Shown here one piece after another: positions 1-6,152 of a DNA stretch of 17,636 nucleotides; position 1 is the stretch's first letter, and each line of letters opens with the position of its first letter. Made by a program: the position numbers and the translations under genes. The stretch comes from Sphingomonas sp. (GTDB lineage: Bacteria > Pseudomonadota > Alphaproteobacteria > Sphingomonadales > Sphingomonadaceae): the NCBI GenBank assembly GCA_030824725.1, contig JAPJRE010000033.1, positions 1-17,636 on the forward strand, in the 5' to 3' direction. The notes below the pieces were generated by a model. That model did no database searches. It saw nothing but the letters and a program-made list of their open reading frames with translations, and was not told the origin of the DNA.

Positions 1-486
1 GGGCGGGGGCGGCGCACCAGGCCCCGTCGGCAGCGGCGCGCCCGGCCCGCCCGGCGGCGGCGGGGGAGCGCCCCGGCCACCATGATGATGCGGCGCCGGC
101 GGTGCGACCGCCTGCACATTGCCCTGGCCATCGACGAGATAGGACGCGTGCAGCTGCCCGTCGCGATAGCGGCCCTGCACCGTCAGCGCCGCGCCGGCCT
201 GCACGCCGCTCTCCACCCGCCCGACATTGACCAGCGCACGCCCCGAACCATCCTGCAGCACGACGCGGTCGCCATAGGTTTCGGCAACACGCCCCTTCAC
301 CGTGACGATGCCGCTGGTCTGGGCCAGGCGGGCGATCGCCGTCGGCACCGTCGGCGCCATCTCCACGGTCGGGCGGGTGCGCTGCATCGCCGCGGCACCG
401 CCCGCCGCACCCAGCGCCAGCAGCGCCGCGCCCGCGACGGCCAGCCGATTGCGCGGCGACCAGACCTTGTTCTTCCATTCCGACAT
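1..486 (-). CDS. Membrane-anchored OB-fold protein, partial (C-terminus beyond the left edge)
   Basis: The frame is open from an ATG at 486 to the window edge (162 codons, no stop). The start is chosen because GGAG lies 8 bases upstream. Residues 15-33 are a hydrophobic Ala/Gly/Leu stretch after a short basic N-terminus, which suggests a signal anchor or uncleaved signal peptide. Residues about 50-125 have the alternating strand pattern of a small OB-fold: GIVTVKGRV, then YGDRVVLQDGSGRALVNVG, then LTVQGRY and LHASYLVD. From about residue 130 the chain becomes a His-, Pro- and Gly-rich tail. The fold recalls periplasmic BOF/YgiW-type proteins, but that is an inference from the strand pattern. 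It is divergent from the two-component pair and shares its 111-bp control region, so it may be a target of that system. No enzymatic motif is visible. Confidence 0.7.
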   Translation of the reverse strand, partial: MSEWKNKVWSPRNRLAVAGAALLALGAAGGAAAMQRTRPTVEMAPTVPTAIARLAQTSGIVTVKGRVAETYGDRVVLQDGSGRALVNVGRVESGVQAGAALTVQGRYRDGQLHASYLVDGQGNVQAVAPPAPHHHGGRGAPPPPPGGPGAPLPTGPGAPPPP

Positions 487-547
487 TCCATCAACTCCTC
501 TTGGGCGTTCGATGGTGCCGGTCTAGCGAGTCGGACCCGACGCGCGC

Positions 548-575
548 TGAACCCCGCGGTTCAGTTTCGGTTTAA
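548..575. promoter_or_regulatory. Candidate operator of the PhoP-like regulator (three half-sites)
   Basis: GGTTCA (558-563) and GGTTTA (569-574) are direct repeats with an 11-bp period, the layout bound by PhoB/PhoP/OmpR-type regulators and close to the enteric PhoP box. A third half-site, TGAACC (548-553), is inverted relative to them and forms the palindrome TGAACCCCGCGGTTCA (548-563). The site lies 23 bases before the regulator's ATG and between two divergent genes. Autoregulation and control of the OB-fold gene are inferred. Confidence 0.5.
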
Positions 576-597
576 GCCCGGAAGCTAGGCGACAGTG

Positions 598-1269
598 ATG
601 CGGATCCTGCTGGTAGAAGACGACCCCGATCTCGGCCCCGCCATCGCGCGGGCGCTGCGTGCGGAGCGTTGCGCCGTCGATCTCGCCGCCGACGGCATCG
701 ACGCGCAGCATCTCGGCGAGACCGAAGCTTATGACGCGGCGGTGCTCGATCTCGGTCTGCCGGGGATGGCCGGTGCGGAGATCCTCGCGGCTTGGCGCAC
801 GGCCGGGCGCGCGCTGCCGGTGCTGGTGCTCACCGCGCGCGAGGCATGGGCGGACAAGGTCACGGCCTTCAAGGCGGGGGCCGACGACTATCTGACCAAG
901 CCGTTCCGCGTCGAGGAACTGATGATGCGGCTGCGCGCGCTGGTCCGCCGGGCGGCTGGCCACGCGCAGACTCGGATCGCCTGCGGCCCGCTCGTCTTCG
1001 AAAGCCAGACCGGCCAGTTCGAGATGGACGGGCTCCCGCTCAAGCTGACCGCGTTCGAATGGCGCGTGCTTTCGCAGCTGATCTTGCGCCGCGACACGGT
1101 GATCGAACGGCTGGAGCTGCTCGAGCGGGTGTACGAGGGCGATGCCGATGTCGATTCGAATAGCCTCGAAGTGATCATCGGCCGCCTGCGCCGCAAGATC
1201 GGCGCCGAGCGGATCGAGACGGTGCGCGGGCGCGGTTATCGCCTGACCAGCGGCGAGCAGCCGGCGTGA
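598..1269 (+). CDS. PhoP-like response regulator, OmpR family
   Basis: This is a 223-residue two-domain response regulator of normal length. The receiver domain (1 to about 115) has the acidic pocket D8/D9, phospho-acceptor D51 in VLDLGLPG, T79 in LTARE and K101 in LTKPF. The segment LTAREAWADKV...GADDYLTKPF closely resembles E. coli PhoP. The C-terminal winged-helix DNA-binding domain (about 125-218) ends in the usual IGRLRRKIG...VRGRGYRL. The ATG at 598 gives the canonical MRILLVEDD start; the GTG just before it at 595 is possible but less likely. Its stop overlaps the kinase start (GTGA at 1266-1269), so the two are translationally coupled. It probably binds the repeat at 548-575. Family assignment is firm; calling it the PhoP orthologue is not proven. 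Confidence 0.93.
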   Translation: MRILLVEDDPDLGPAIARALRAERCAVDLAADGIDAQHLGETEAYDAAVLDLGLPGMAGAEILAAWRTAGRALPVLVLTAREAWADKVTAFKAGADDYLTKPFRVEELMMRLRALVRRAAGHAQTRIACGPLVFESQTGQFEMDGLPLKLTAFEWRVLSQLILRRDTVIERLELLERVYEGDADVDSNSLEVIIGRLRRKIGAERIETVRGRGYRLTSGEQPA

Positions 1270-2582
1270 GGCGCCGCTCGCTGCGGACGCGGATGGTGCT
1301 GCTGTCGGCGCTGGTTACGCTGCTGGCGCTTGGGCTGGCGGGCTGGACGATGCTGGGCGTGCTGGGCCGGGTGGTGACTGGCGGGATCGACCAGCGGCTG
1401 GACGCGCAGCTCGCGGTTCTGGCGAGCGCGGTGGGCGACGACGGCAGCGTTGATCGGGCGCGGCTCGCCGCGCGGCAGGGCAGCCTCGTCGCCGGGCCGG
1501 GCTGGGGCTGGCGGATCGCTGGGCCGCGGGGCACGATCGGCAGCGGCGATTTCCCCGCCCTGCGCCCCGTCTGGCCGCACCCGCCGGGCGCGGAGCCCGC
1601 ACCACTGCCGCCCACCCCGCTCGAAGGCGAGGACAGCAAGGGCCGCGTCCATGCGCGCCAGCTGGTGACGGCGAGTTCGGCCGGGCCGGTGACGCTCACC
1701 GCCTTCGCCCCCGGCCGGGTGATCGGCCGCCCGGTGCGCGATGCGCTGGTGCCGCTTGCCACCGTCATCCTGCTGCTCGCCCTGATCTTCGCCGCCGCCG
1801 CCTGGGTGCAGCTGCGCTTTGCGATCCGCCCGCTTGCCGCGCTGGTCGACCAGATCGGCGCGCTGCGACGGGGCGAGCGCAGCGCGGTGGACGAGGACCA
1901 GCCGGCCGAGCTTCAGCCGCTCGCCGCCGAGCTCAATGCCCTTGCCAGCGCCAATGCCGCGACGCTGGCCGCCGCGCGGCTCTCTGCGGCGAATCTCGCC
2001 CACGCGCTCAAGACGCCGGTCGCGACGCTCGCCTTGACGCTGGCGCCGGACAGTCCGGCGGCCGCGCAGCTACGGCGGATCGAAGGCGTGATCCGCCACA
2101 CGCTCGCCCGCGCCCGCGCGGCGGCAGTAAACCAGCGGGCGAGCACCGAGATTGCACCGGTCGCGGTCGACGTCGCCGGGGTGATCGGCACGCTGCGCCC
2201 AACCATCGCCACGCGGCTGGCAATCGAAGCGGGCGCGCGGGTGGCGATCGATCCGCAGGACCTGACCGAAATCCTCGGCAACCTGCTGGACAATGCCGCA
2301 CGGCATGCGCGCAGCACGGTCGTGCTCGCCGCGCGGCAGACGGGCGACGGCCAAATCCTGATCACGATCGACGATGACGGCCACGGCATCCCCGCCGATC
2401 GCCGCGCCCATGTGCTCCAGCCCGGGGTGCGGCTGGACGAAGGGCTCGCCGGCGACGGTTTCGGCCTGGCGATCGTCCTCGACCTGGTGACGCTGTACGA
2501 CGGCACGGTGGCGCTCGGCGAAAGCGCGCTCGGCGGGCTGTGCGTGCACCTGTCCTGCCCCGCCCCGCCAGGCACGGCCTAG
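1266..2582 (+). CDS. PhoQ-like sensor histidine kinase
   Basis: This is a 438-residue membrane histidine kinase that should phosphorylate the regulator encoded immediately upstream. TM1 is about 10-32, a periplasmic sensor region follows to about 160, and TM2 is about 162-182. The dimerisation helix carries H246 in AHALKTPVATL, close to the HSLKTPLA motif of PhoQ. The ATPase domain shows the N box (ILGNLLDNAARHA, N339/N343), G1 (DDDGHGIP) and G2 (GDGFGLAIV). The periplasmic part is rich in Pro, Gly and Arg and lacks an obvious acidic patch of the PhoQ type, so the signal may differ. Translation starts at a GTG inside the regulator's stop. The stop codon overlaps the stop of the convergent lacI-type gene through CTAG. 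Confidence 0.92.
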   Translation: MRRRSLRTRMVLLSALVTLLALGLAGWTMLGVLGRVVTGGIDQRLDAQLAVLASAVGDDGSVDRARLAARQGSLVAGPGWGWRIAGPRGTIGSGDFPALRPVWPHPPGAEPAPLPPTPLEGEDSKGRVHARQLVTASSAGPVTLTAFAPGRVIGRPVRDALVPLATVILLLALIFAAAAWVQLRFAIRPLAALVDQIGALRRGERSAVDEDQPAELQPLAAELNALASANAATLAAARLSAANLAHALKTPVATLALTLAPDSPAAAQLRRIEGVIRHTLARARAAAVNQRASTEIAPVAVDVAGVIGTLRPTIATRLAIEAGARVAIDPQDLTEILGNLLDNAARHARSTVVLAARQTGDGQILITIDDDGHGIPADRRAHVLQPGVRLDEGLAGDGFGLAIVLDLVTLYDGTVALGESALGGLCVHLSCPAPPGTA

Positions 2583-3616
2583 GCCTGGGGCGGCGCCGCG
2601 GTCGAGCTGCGCTTGACAAGGTCATAGGCCAGCACGCGGTCGCGCCGGGCGCGCGGCTTGGTGCCGGTGCCGCGCACCTCGTCCACCAGCAGCACCAGCG
2701 CCTCGGCGGCGAGGCGGCGTACCGGCTGATGCACGGTGGTGAGCGGCGGCCACAGCGTCACCGCGGCGGTGGTATCGTCGAACCCTGCCACGGTGAGCTG
2801 CCGCGGCACGTCGAGTTGCCGGCGGTGCGCGACCGAGACGATCGCGGCGGCCATGTCGTCATTGCTCGCGAACACCGCGGTCGGCGGGTTCGGGCCGTCG
2901 AGCAATTGCTCGCCCGCGGCCAGCCCGGAGGCGTAGCTGAAGTCCCCCTGCACCAGCTGCACGCCCGCATCGGGAACCTCGCGCATCGCATCTTCCATGC
3001 CGGCGCGGCGCTCGGCGCTGGCCGCCTGGTCGGGATTGCCCAGCACGAAGCCCAGCCGGCGATGGCCGAGATCCAGCAGGTGCCGGGTCATTTCGAACGC
3101 GGCGCGGCGATCGTCGATGCGCACGCAGGTGGCGCCCGGCACATGATAGGCGCCGATCGCCGCCATCGGCACGCCCAGCCCACGCAGCGTGCGCATCACC
3201 ACCGGCGCCTCGGCCAGCGGCGGCGCGAGCAGGATGCCCGAGAGCCCGGCATTGGCGAAGCGCAGCAGCGCCTCCTCGCTGGGCGCCCGCCCGCCATCGC
3301 CCTTCAGCAGCACCAGCCGGGCACCGCGGATCGATGCTTCCTCGAACACCCCGGTCAGCAGCTCGCTCATGAAGGCGGCGCTGGGATTGGAATAGACGAT
3401 ACCGATGCGCAGTTCGGCCGAGGTCACCAGGCTGCGCGCCGCGACATTGGGGACATAGCTGAGCTCGGCGACCGCCCGCTCGACGGCCTCGCGCGTCGCC
3501 GCGCTGACGCCGCTGCGGCCGTTGATCACGCGGGAGACGGTCATCGCGGAAACGCCCGCCTTGGCCGCCACGTCGATGATCGTCGCCCCCTGCACCGGCT
3601 TGCCCGCCTTCGCCAC
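2579..3616 (-). CDS. LacI-family transcriptional repressor of the sugar locus
   Basis: This is a 345-residue LacI/GalR regulator. The N-terminal helix-turn-helix (about 11-32, ATIIDVAAKAGVSAMTVSRVIN) is followed by the hinge helix YVPNVAARSL, typical of minor-groove binding. A periplasmic-binding-protein-like effector domain runs from about residue 69 to 335, with the conserved VFASNDDMAAA and VAGFDDT segments near its end. The GTG start at 3616 is favoured by GGGAGA just upstream. It is divergent from the mutarotase gene and lies beside a dehydrogenase and a lactonase, so its ligand is probably a sugar or sugar acid of that pathway. The effector itself cannot be read from sequence. It ends tail to tail with the kinase gene, sharing the CTAG stop overlap. 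Confidence 0.94.
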   Translation of the reverse strand: MAKAGKPVQGATIIDVAAKAGVSAMTVSRVINGRSGVSAATREAVERAVAELSYVPNVAARSLVTSAELRIGIVYSNPSAAFMSELLTGVFEEASIRGARLVLLKGDGGRAPSEEALLRFANAGLSGILLAPPLAEAPVVMRTLRGLGVPMAAIGAYHVPGATCVRIDDRRAAFEMTRHLLDLGHRRLGFVLGNPDQAASAERRAGMEDAMREVPDAGVQLVQGDFSYASGLAAGEQLLDGPNPPTAVFASNDDMAAAIVSVAHRRQLDVPRQLTVAGFDDTTAAVTLWPPLTTVHQPVRRLAAEALVLLVDEVRGTGTKPRARRDRVLAYDLVKRSSTAAPPQA

Positions 3617-3692
3617 GTTTCTCTCCCTGCCCCGATTTCGGCAGGACGTACGCGATGCGGGCGGATCGGAAAAGCCGCGATGCAGCGCCGGC

Positions 3693-3720
3693 TTGTACCA
3701 AGGGAACGCGCGGCTATGCA
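3693..3720 (+). promoter_or_regulatory. Candidate promoter of the mutarotase gene
   Basis: TTGTAC (3693-3698) and TATGCA (3715-3720) are separated by 16 bases and resemble -35 and -10 boxes. A transcript would start near 3727, just before the ribosome-binding site AAGGAGAGGG (3730-3739). CTTGTACCAAG (3692-3702), a short inverted repeat, overlaps the -35 box and could be part of a repressor site. The -10 lies in the 12-mer CGGCTATGCAGG (3711-3722), which recurs before the amidohydrolase gene. Confidence 0.35.
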
Positions 3721-3746
3721 GGCTCCATCAAGGAGAGGGTTCCCCG

Positions 3747-4091
3747 ATGCGCCACGTGCTGCTGCTCGACCTGAACGACGATCCCGAGGCGATCGCCGCC
3801 TATCGCCACTGGCACCGCCCGGGCGGGCCGCCGGCGGCGGTCACCCGCTCGATCCGCGACGCCGGCATCGAGGCGATGGAGATCTGGCACGCCGGCGATC
3901 GACTGGTGATGGTAATGGAAACCGGCCCCGGCTTCGATCCCGAGGCCAAGCGCATGCGCGACGCCGCCGATCCCGACGTGCAGGCCTGGGAGACGCTGAT
4001 GGACGGCTTCCAACGCCGGCTCGCCTTTGCCGAACCGGGCGTGAAATGGGTGGCCACCGAACAGATCTTCGCGCTCGCCGATCAGCCCTGA
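3747..4091 (+). CDS. L-rhamnose/L-fucose mutarotase family protein (RhaM/FucM type)
   Basis: This is a 114-residue protein of the small dimeric alpha-beta-barrel mutarotase family (formerly DUF718), which interconverts the anomers of 6-deoxy sugars. Y19 and H23 in AAYRHWHRP align with the Tyr/His pair of RhaM in EEYQRRHNP. The middle block GIEAMEIWHAGDRLVMVMET and the later DPDVQAWETLM match the family pattern. The ATG at 3747 has a strong ribosome-binding site, AAGGAGAGGG. It is divergent from the LacI-type gene and converges on the dehydrogenase gene 15 bases away. Together with that dehydrogenase and the lactonase it points to oxidation of a 6-deoxy hexose such as L-fucose; the exact sugar is inferred. 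Confidence 0.88.
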   Translation: MRHVLLLDLNDDPEAIAAYRHWHRPGGPPAAVTRSIRDAGIEAMEIWHAGDRLVMVMETGPGFDPEAKRMRDAADPDVQAWETLMDGFQRRLAFAEPGVKWVATEQIFALADQP

Positions 4092-4106
4092 CCGGCGAGC
4101 ATCGCG

Positions 4107-5114
4107 TCAGAAGGCGACGATCGCCTTCAGCACATGATCGGCCTCCTCGATCAGCGCGGGCAGGCGCTGGGGGAGGTCGTCGGCATCGACGCTGTGGGTG
4201 TGGAGCTTGTCGGTGGGCACGTCGCCCGAGCGGATCGCGGCGATCACCCGCTGGAAATCCCTCGCAAGCGCGTTGCGGCTGGCGATCAGCACCGCCTCGC
4301 GCTTGTGGAATTCGGGGTCGGCGAAGCTGAGGTCGCCCGGCGCGACGCCGACCAGCAGCAGCGCGCCGCCATGGCCGACGAAATCGAGGCTGCGGCGCAT
4401 CGCGGGGAGCGACCCGGTGGCATCGATCACCACGTCGAAGCCGTCGCCGTTGGTGCGGGCTGCGAGGCGGTCGCCCAAGCCTTCGTCAGCGACTTCACCG
4501 TCAAAGCCGAGCTGCTCCCGCGCGAAGGCGAGCCGCTGGGCGCGCTGGTCGACCAGGGTCACCGCGAACCCGTCGAGCCGCGCGAACAGCGCGCTGGCGA
4601 TACCGATCGGGCCCGCGCCGACCACCAGCATCCGCCCCTCACCGTCCTTCGGCGCGCGCGACACGGCGTGCGCGCCGATCGCAAGGAACTCGATCATCGC
4701 CGCCTGGTCGACGCTCAGCCCCTCGGCGTCGATCACCGCGCCGGCCGGCACCACCAGCAGATCGGCCATGCCGCCGTCGCTGTGCACGCCAAGCACGCGG
4801 ATGTTGACGCAGGCATTGGGCTTGTCCTTGCGGCAGGCGACGCAGTGGCCGCAGGCGAGGTACGGGTTGATCGCCACGGTCTGCCCGAGCGCCAGCGCGG
4901 TGCCCCCGCCCAACGCGACTACTTCGCCGCCCAGCTCATGCCCCATCACCCGCGGGTACTGCAGGAACGGATGGCGGCCGGCGAAGATGTGATAGTCGGT
5001 GCCGCACAGGCCGACGCGGTGGATGCGGATCAGCACTTCGCCGGGACCGGGCGTCGGCGCCTCACGCTGCACTTGGGTCAGTTCAAACGGCGCGTTGCAG
5101 AGAATGGTACGCAT
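4107..5114 (-). CDS. Zinc-dependent MDR alcohol dehydrogenase (sugar/sugar-acid dehydrogenase type)
   Basis: This is a 335-residue medium-chain dehydrogenase. The catalytic zinc ligands are visible as C37 (GLCGTD) and H59/E60 (GHE). The structural zinc lobe has C88, C91, C94 and C102. The Rossmann segment is VVGAGPIGIASALF (from about 164), ending in an acidic-residue strand (TLVDQR) that suggests NAD. Start: ATG at 5114, giving MRTILCNAPF and preceded by AGGAG 8 bases away; the longer frame upstream is not needed. The N-terminal half recalls E. coli YjjN/LgoD, an L-galactonate dehydrogenase, so a sugar or aldonate substrate is likely. It lies 60 bases downstream of the amidohydrolase gene and may share its transcript, although that gap holds its own candidate operator. 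Confidence 0.9.
   Translation of the reverse strand: MRTILCNAPFELTQVQREAPTPGPGEVLIRIHRVGLCGTDYHIFAGRHPFLQYPRVMGHELGGEVVALGGGTALALGQTVAINPYLACGHCVACRKDKPNACVNIRVLGVHSDGGMADLLVVPAGAVIDAEGLSVDQAAMIEFLAIGAHAVSRAPKDGEGRMLVVGAGPIGIASALFARLDGFAVTLVDQRAQRLAFAREQLGFDGEVADEGLGDRLAARTNGDGFDVVIDATGSLPAMRRSLDFVGHGGALLLVGVAPGDLSFADPEFHKREAVLIASRNALARDFQRVIAAIRSGDVPTDKLHTHSVDADDLPQRLPALIEEADHVLKAIVAF
4110..4128. terminator. Hairpin at the mutarotase/dehydrogenase convergent junction
   Basis: GAAGGCGA and TCGCCTTC form a perfect 8-bp stem with a CGA loop, inside the last codons of the dehydrogenase gene and 18 bases after the mutarotase stop. No T-run follows on either strand. It may slow or end transcription from both sides, or it may be a codon-usage coincidence. 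Confidence 0.3.
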
Positions 5115-5152
5115 GGCATGGTCTCCTGCCCCAGCCCCTGCCATGAGCGTTC

Positions 5153-5162
5153 GCATATATGC
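5153..5162. promoter_or_regulatory. AT-rich palindrome upstream of the dehydrogenase gene (operator candidate)
   Basis: GCATATATGC is a perfect 10-bp palindrome in the 60-bp gap between the amidohydrolase and dehydrogenase genes, 38 bases before the dehydrogenase ATG. AT-only runs are rare in this sequence. The flanks (TT on one side, GAA on the other, read on the minus strand) extend the dyad loosely. It could be a repressor site or hold a TATATG -10 box. Confidence 0.35.
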
Positions 5163-5174
5163 AAGCCGGTTTTC

Positions 5175-6005
5175 CTAAGCACCAAGCTTCAGCGCATAGG
5201 CGCGGACCGCATTGCCGCCGAACACCGCCGCTTCCGCTGCCGGGCAATGACGCGCGACGTAGCGGGCGATGAGATCATGCGTATCGGCATAGCGGCCGGC
5301 GAGCTCGCAGACCGGCCAGTCCGACCCCCAGAGGATGCGATAGGGGCCGAAGCAGGTGAAGACATGGTCGAGATAACGCTCGAAGTCTTCCGGCTGCCAG
5401 TCGCGCGCGGCCTCGGTGATCAGGCCGGAAACCTTGCAAAACAGGTTCGGGTTGCGCGCGGCGGCGGCGATCTGATCGGCCCAGGGCTGCCAGGCGCCGG
5501 CGGCGATGTCGGGCTTTGCGGCATGATCGAGGATCAGGCGGCCCTCGCCGACCCGGTCGAGAAAGGCGGGCACGGTGCCGAGTTGCGCGGCGTTGACCAG
5601 CACGTCATAGCTTAGCCCGGCTGCCAGCACCGCGCCGACGCCGGCCACGAACGCCTCGCCCAGCAGGAAATCGGCATCGGGTTCGTCCTGCACGACATGG
5701 CGATAGCCGAGGATCGGCCCCGCCGGCCGCGCGGCGATCCGGTCGGCGATGTCGGGCGCGCGCAGATCGATCCAGCCGACCACGCCGGCGATCCGCGGCT
5801 GGCGCGTAGCGCAGTCGAGGAGGAAGGTGGTTTCCGCGTCGCCCTGCCGGGCCTGCACGGCGATCGCCCGGTCGATACCGGCCGCCTGCATCTCGCGGGC
5901 GAGGTCGTCCGGGTCGAAGTCGCGCGCGATGGCGCTGCCCGGCTCGATCCAGCCGAATGCTCTGGGGGTATAGTGCCAGAGATGGTGATGGGCATCGATC
6001 CGCAT
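5175..6005 (-). CDS. COG3618 amidohydrolase, L-fucono-1,5-lactonase-like
   Basis: This is a 276-residue TIM-barrel metal-dependent hydrolase. The N-terminal motif DAHHHLW (D4, H6, H8) begins the metal site. YRHVVQDEP (about 101-109), ILDHAAKP (H161), KVSGL and GSDWPV (D229) follow in the order expected of the family, and the C-terminal FGGNAVRAY is typical. COG3618 includes L-fucono-1,5-lactonase, 4-sulfomuconolactonase and related lactonases. The neighbouring mutarotase and dehydrogenase favour a sugar-lactone substrate. The ATG at 6005 begins the motif directly; the long open frame above it is the antisense of the SDR gene. The Shine-Dalgarno is weak (GGGG 2-5 bases away), so initiation may be unusual. 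Confidence 0.88.
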   Translation of the reverse strand: MRIDAHHHLWHYTPRAFGWIEPGSAIARDFDPDDLAREMQAAGIDRAIAVQARQGDAETTFLLDCATRQPRIAGVVGWIDLRAPDIADRIAARPAGPILGYRHVVQDEPDADFLLGEAFVAGVGAVLAAGLSYDVLVNAAQLGTVPAFLDRVGEGRLILDHAAKPDIAAGAWQPWADQIAAAARNPNLFCKVSGLITEAARDWQPEDFERYLDHVFTCFGPYRILWGSDWPVCELAGRYADTHDLIARYVARHCPAAEAAVFGGNAVRAYALKLGA

Positions 6006-6008
6006 GCC

Positions 6009-6020
6009 CCTGCATAGCCG
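6009..6020 (-). promoter_or_regulatory. Shared 12-mer CGGCTATGCAGG before the amidohydrolase start
   Basis: The same 12 bases occur before the mutarotase gene on the other strand (3711-3722). Here TATGCA ends 5 bases before the ATG, so if it is a -10 box the mRNA would be leaderless or nearly so. It may instead be a shared regulator half-site. Confidence 0.35.
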
Positions 6021-6027
6021 AACCGAG

Positions 6028-6043
6028 CGCTTCACGGGAAGCG
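6028..6043. promoter_or_regulatory. Inverted repeat upstream of the amidohydrolase gene (operator candidate)
   Basis: CGCTTC (6028-6033) and GAAGCG (6038-6043) are perfect inverted arms with a 4-base centre, 22 bases before the amidohydrolase ATG and inside the divergent region shared with the SDR gene. The size suits a LacI-type operator, but no second copy was found before the mutarotase gene. Confidence 0.3.
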
Positions 6044-6058
6044 TGGTGGCTAACATGG

Positions 6059-6078
6059 CAAAGCTTTGTTTTTTAAGG
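6059..6078. promoter_or_regulatory. AT-rich island in the amidohydrolase/SDR divergent region
   Basis: CAAAGCTTTG (6059-6068) is a perfect palindrome followed by six T and AAGG. With AAGGCTTGC just beyond, it can also fold as an imperfect hairpin. This is one of the most AT-rich runs in the window and lies between two divergent starts, so it probably marks promoter DNA. No clear -35/-10 pair can be assigned. Confidence 0.3.
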
Positions 6079-6152
6079 CTTGCAACCCCTGCCCCGCAGC
6101 CCGGTTGGTCCTGCGACCGGCGCCGCTCGCGCCTTGTGCCCGGAGACCGATC

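Noticed and set aside
297..494. Minus-strand frame of 65 codons starting at TTG 494
   Set aside because: It overlaps the OB-fold frame in another reading frame and is Arg-rich; the ATG at 486 gives the better protein and ribosome-binding site distance.
2540..4330. Plus-strand open frame of 596 codons across the LacI-type gene
   Set aside because: Antisense to the repressor gene and out of frame with the mutarotase; no domain visible.
4134..5615. Plus-strand open frame of 493 codons opposite the dehydrogenase and amidohydrolase genes
   Set aside because: Antisense shadow with no family-like motif.
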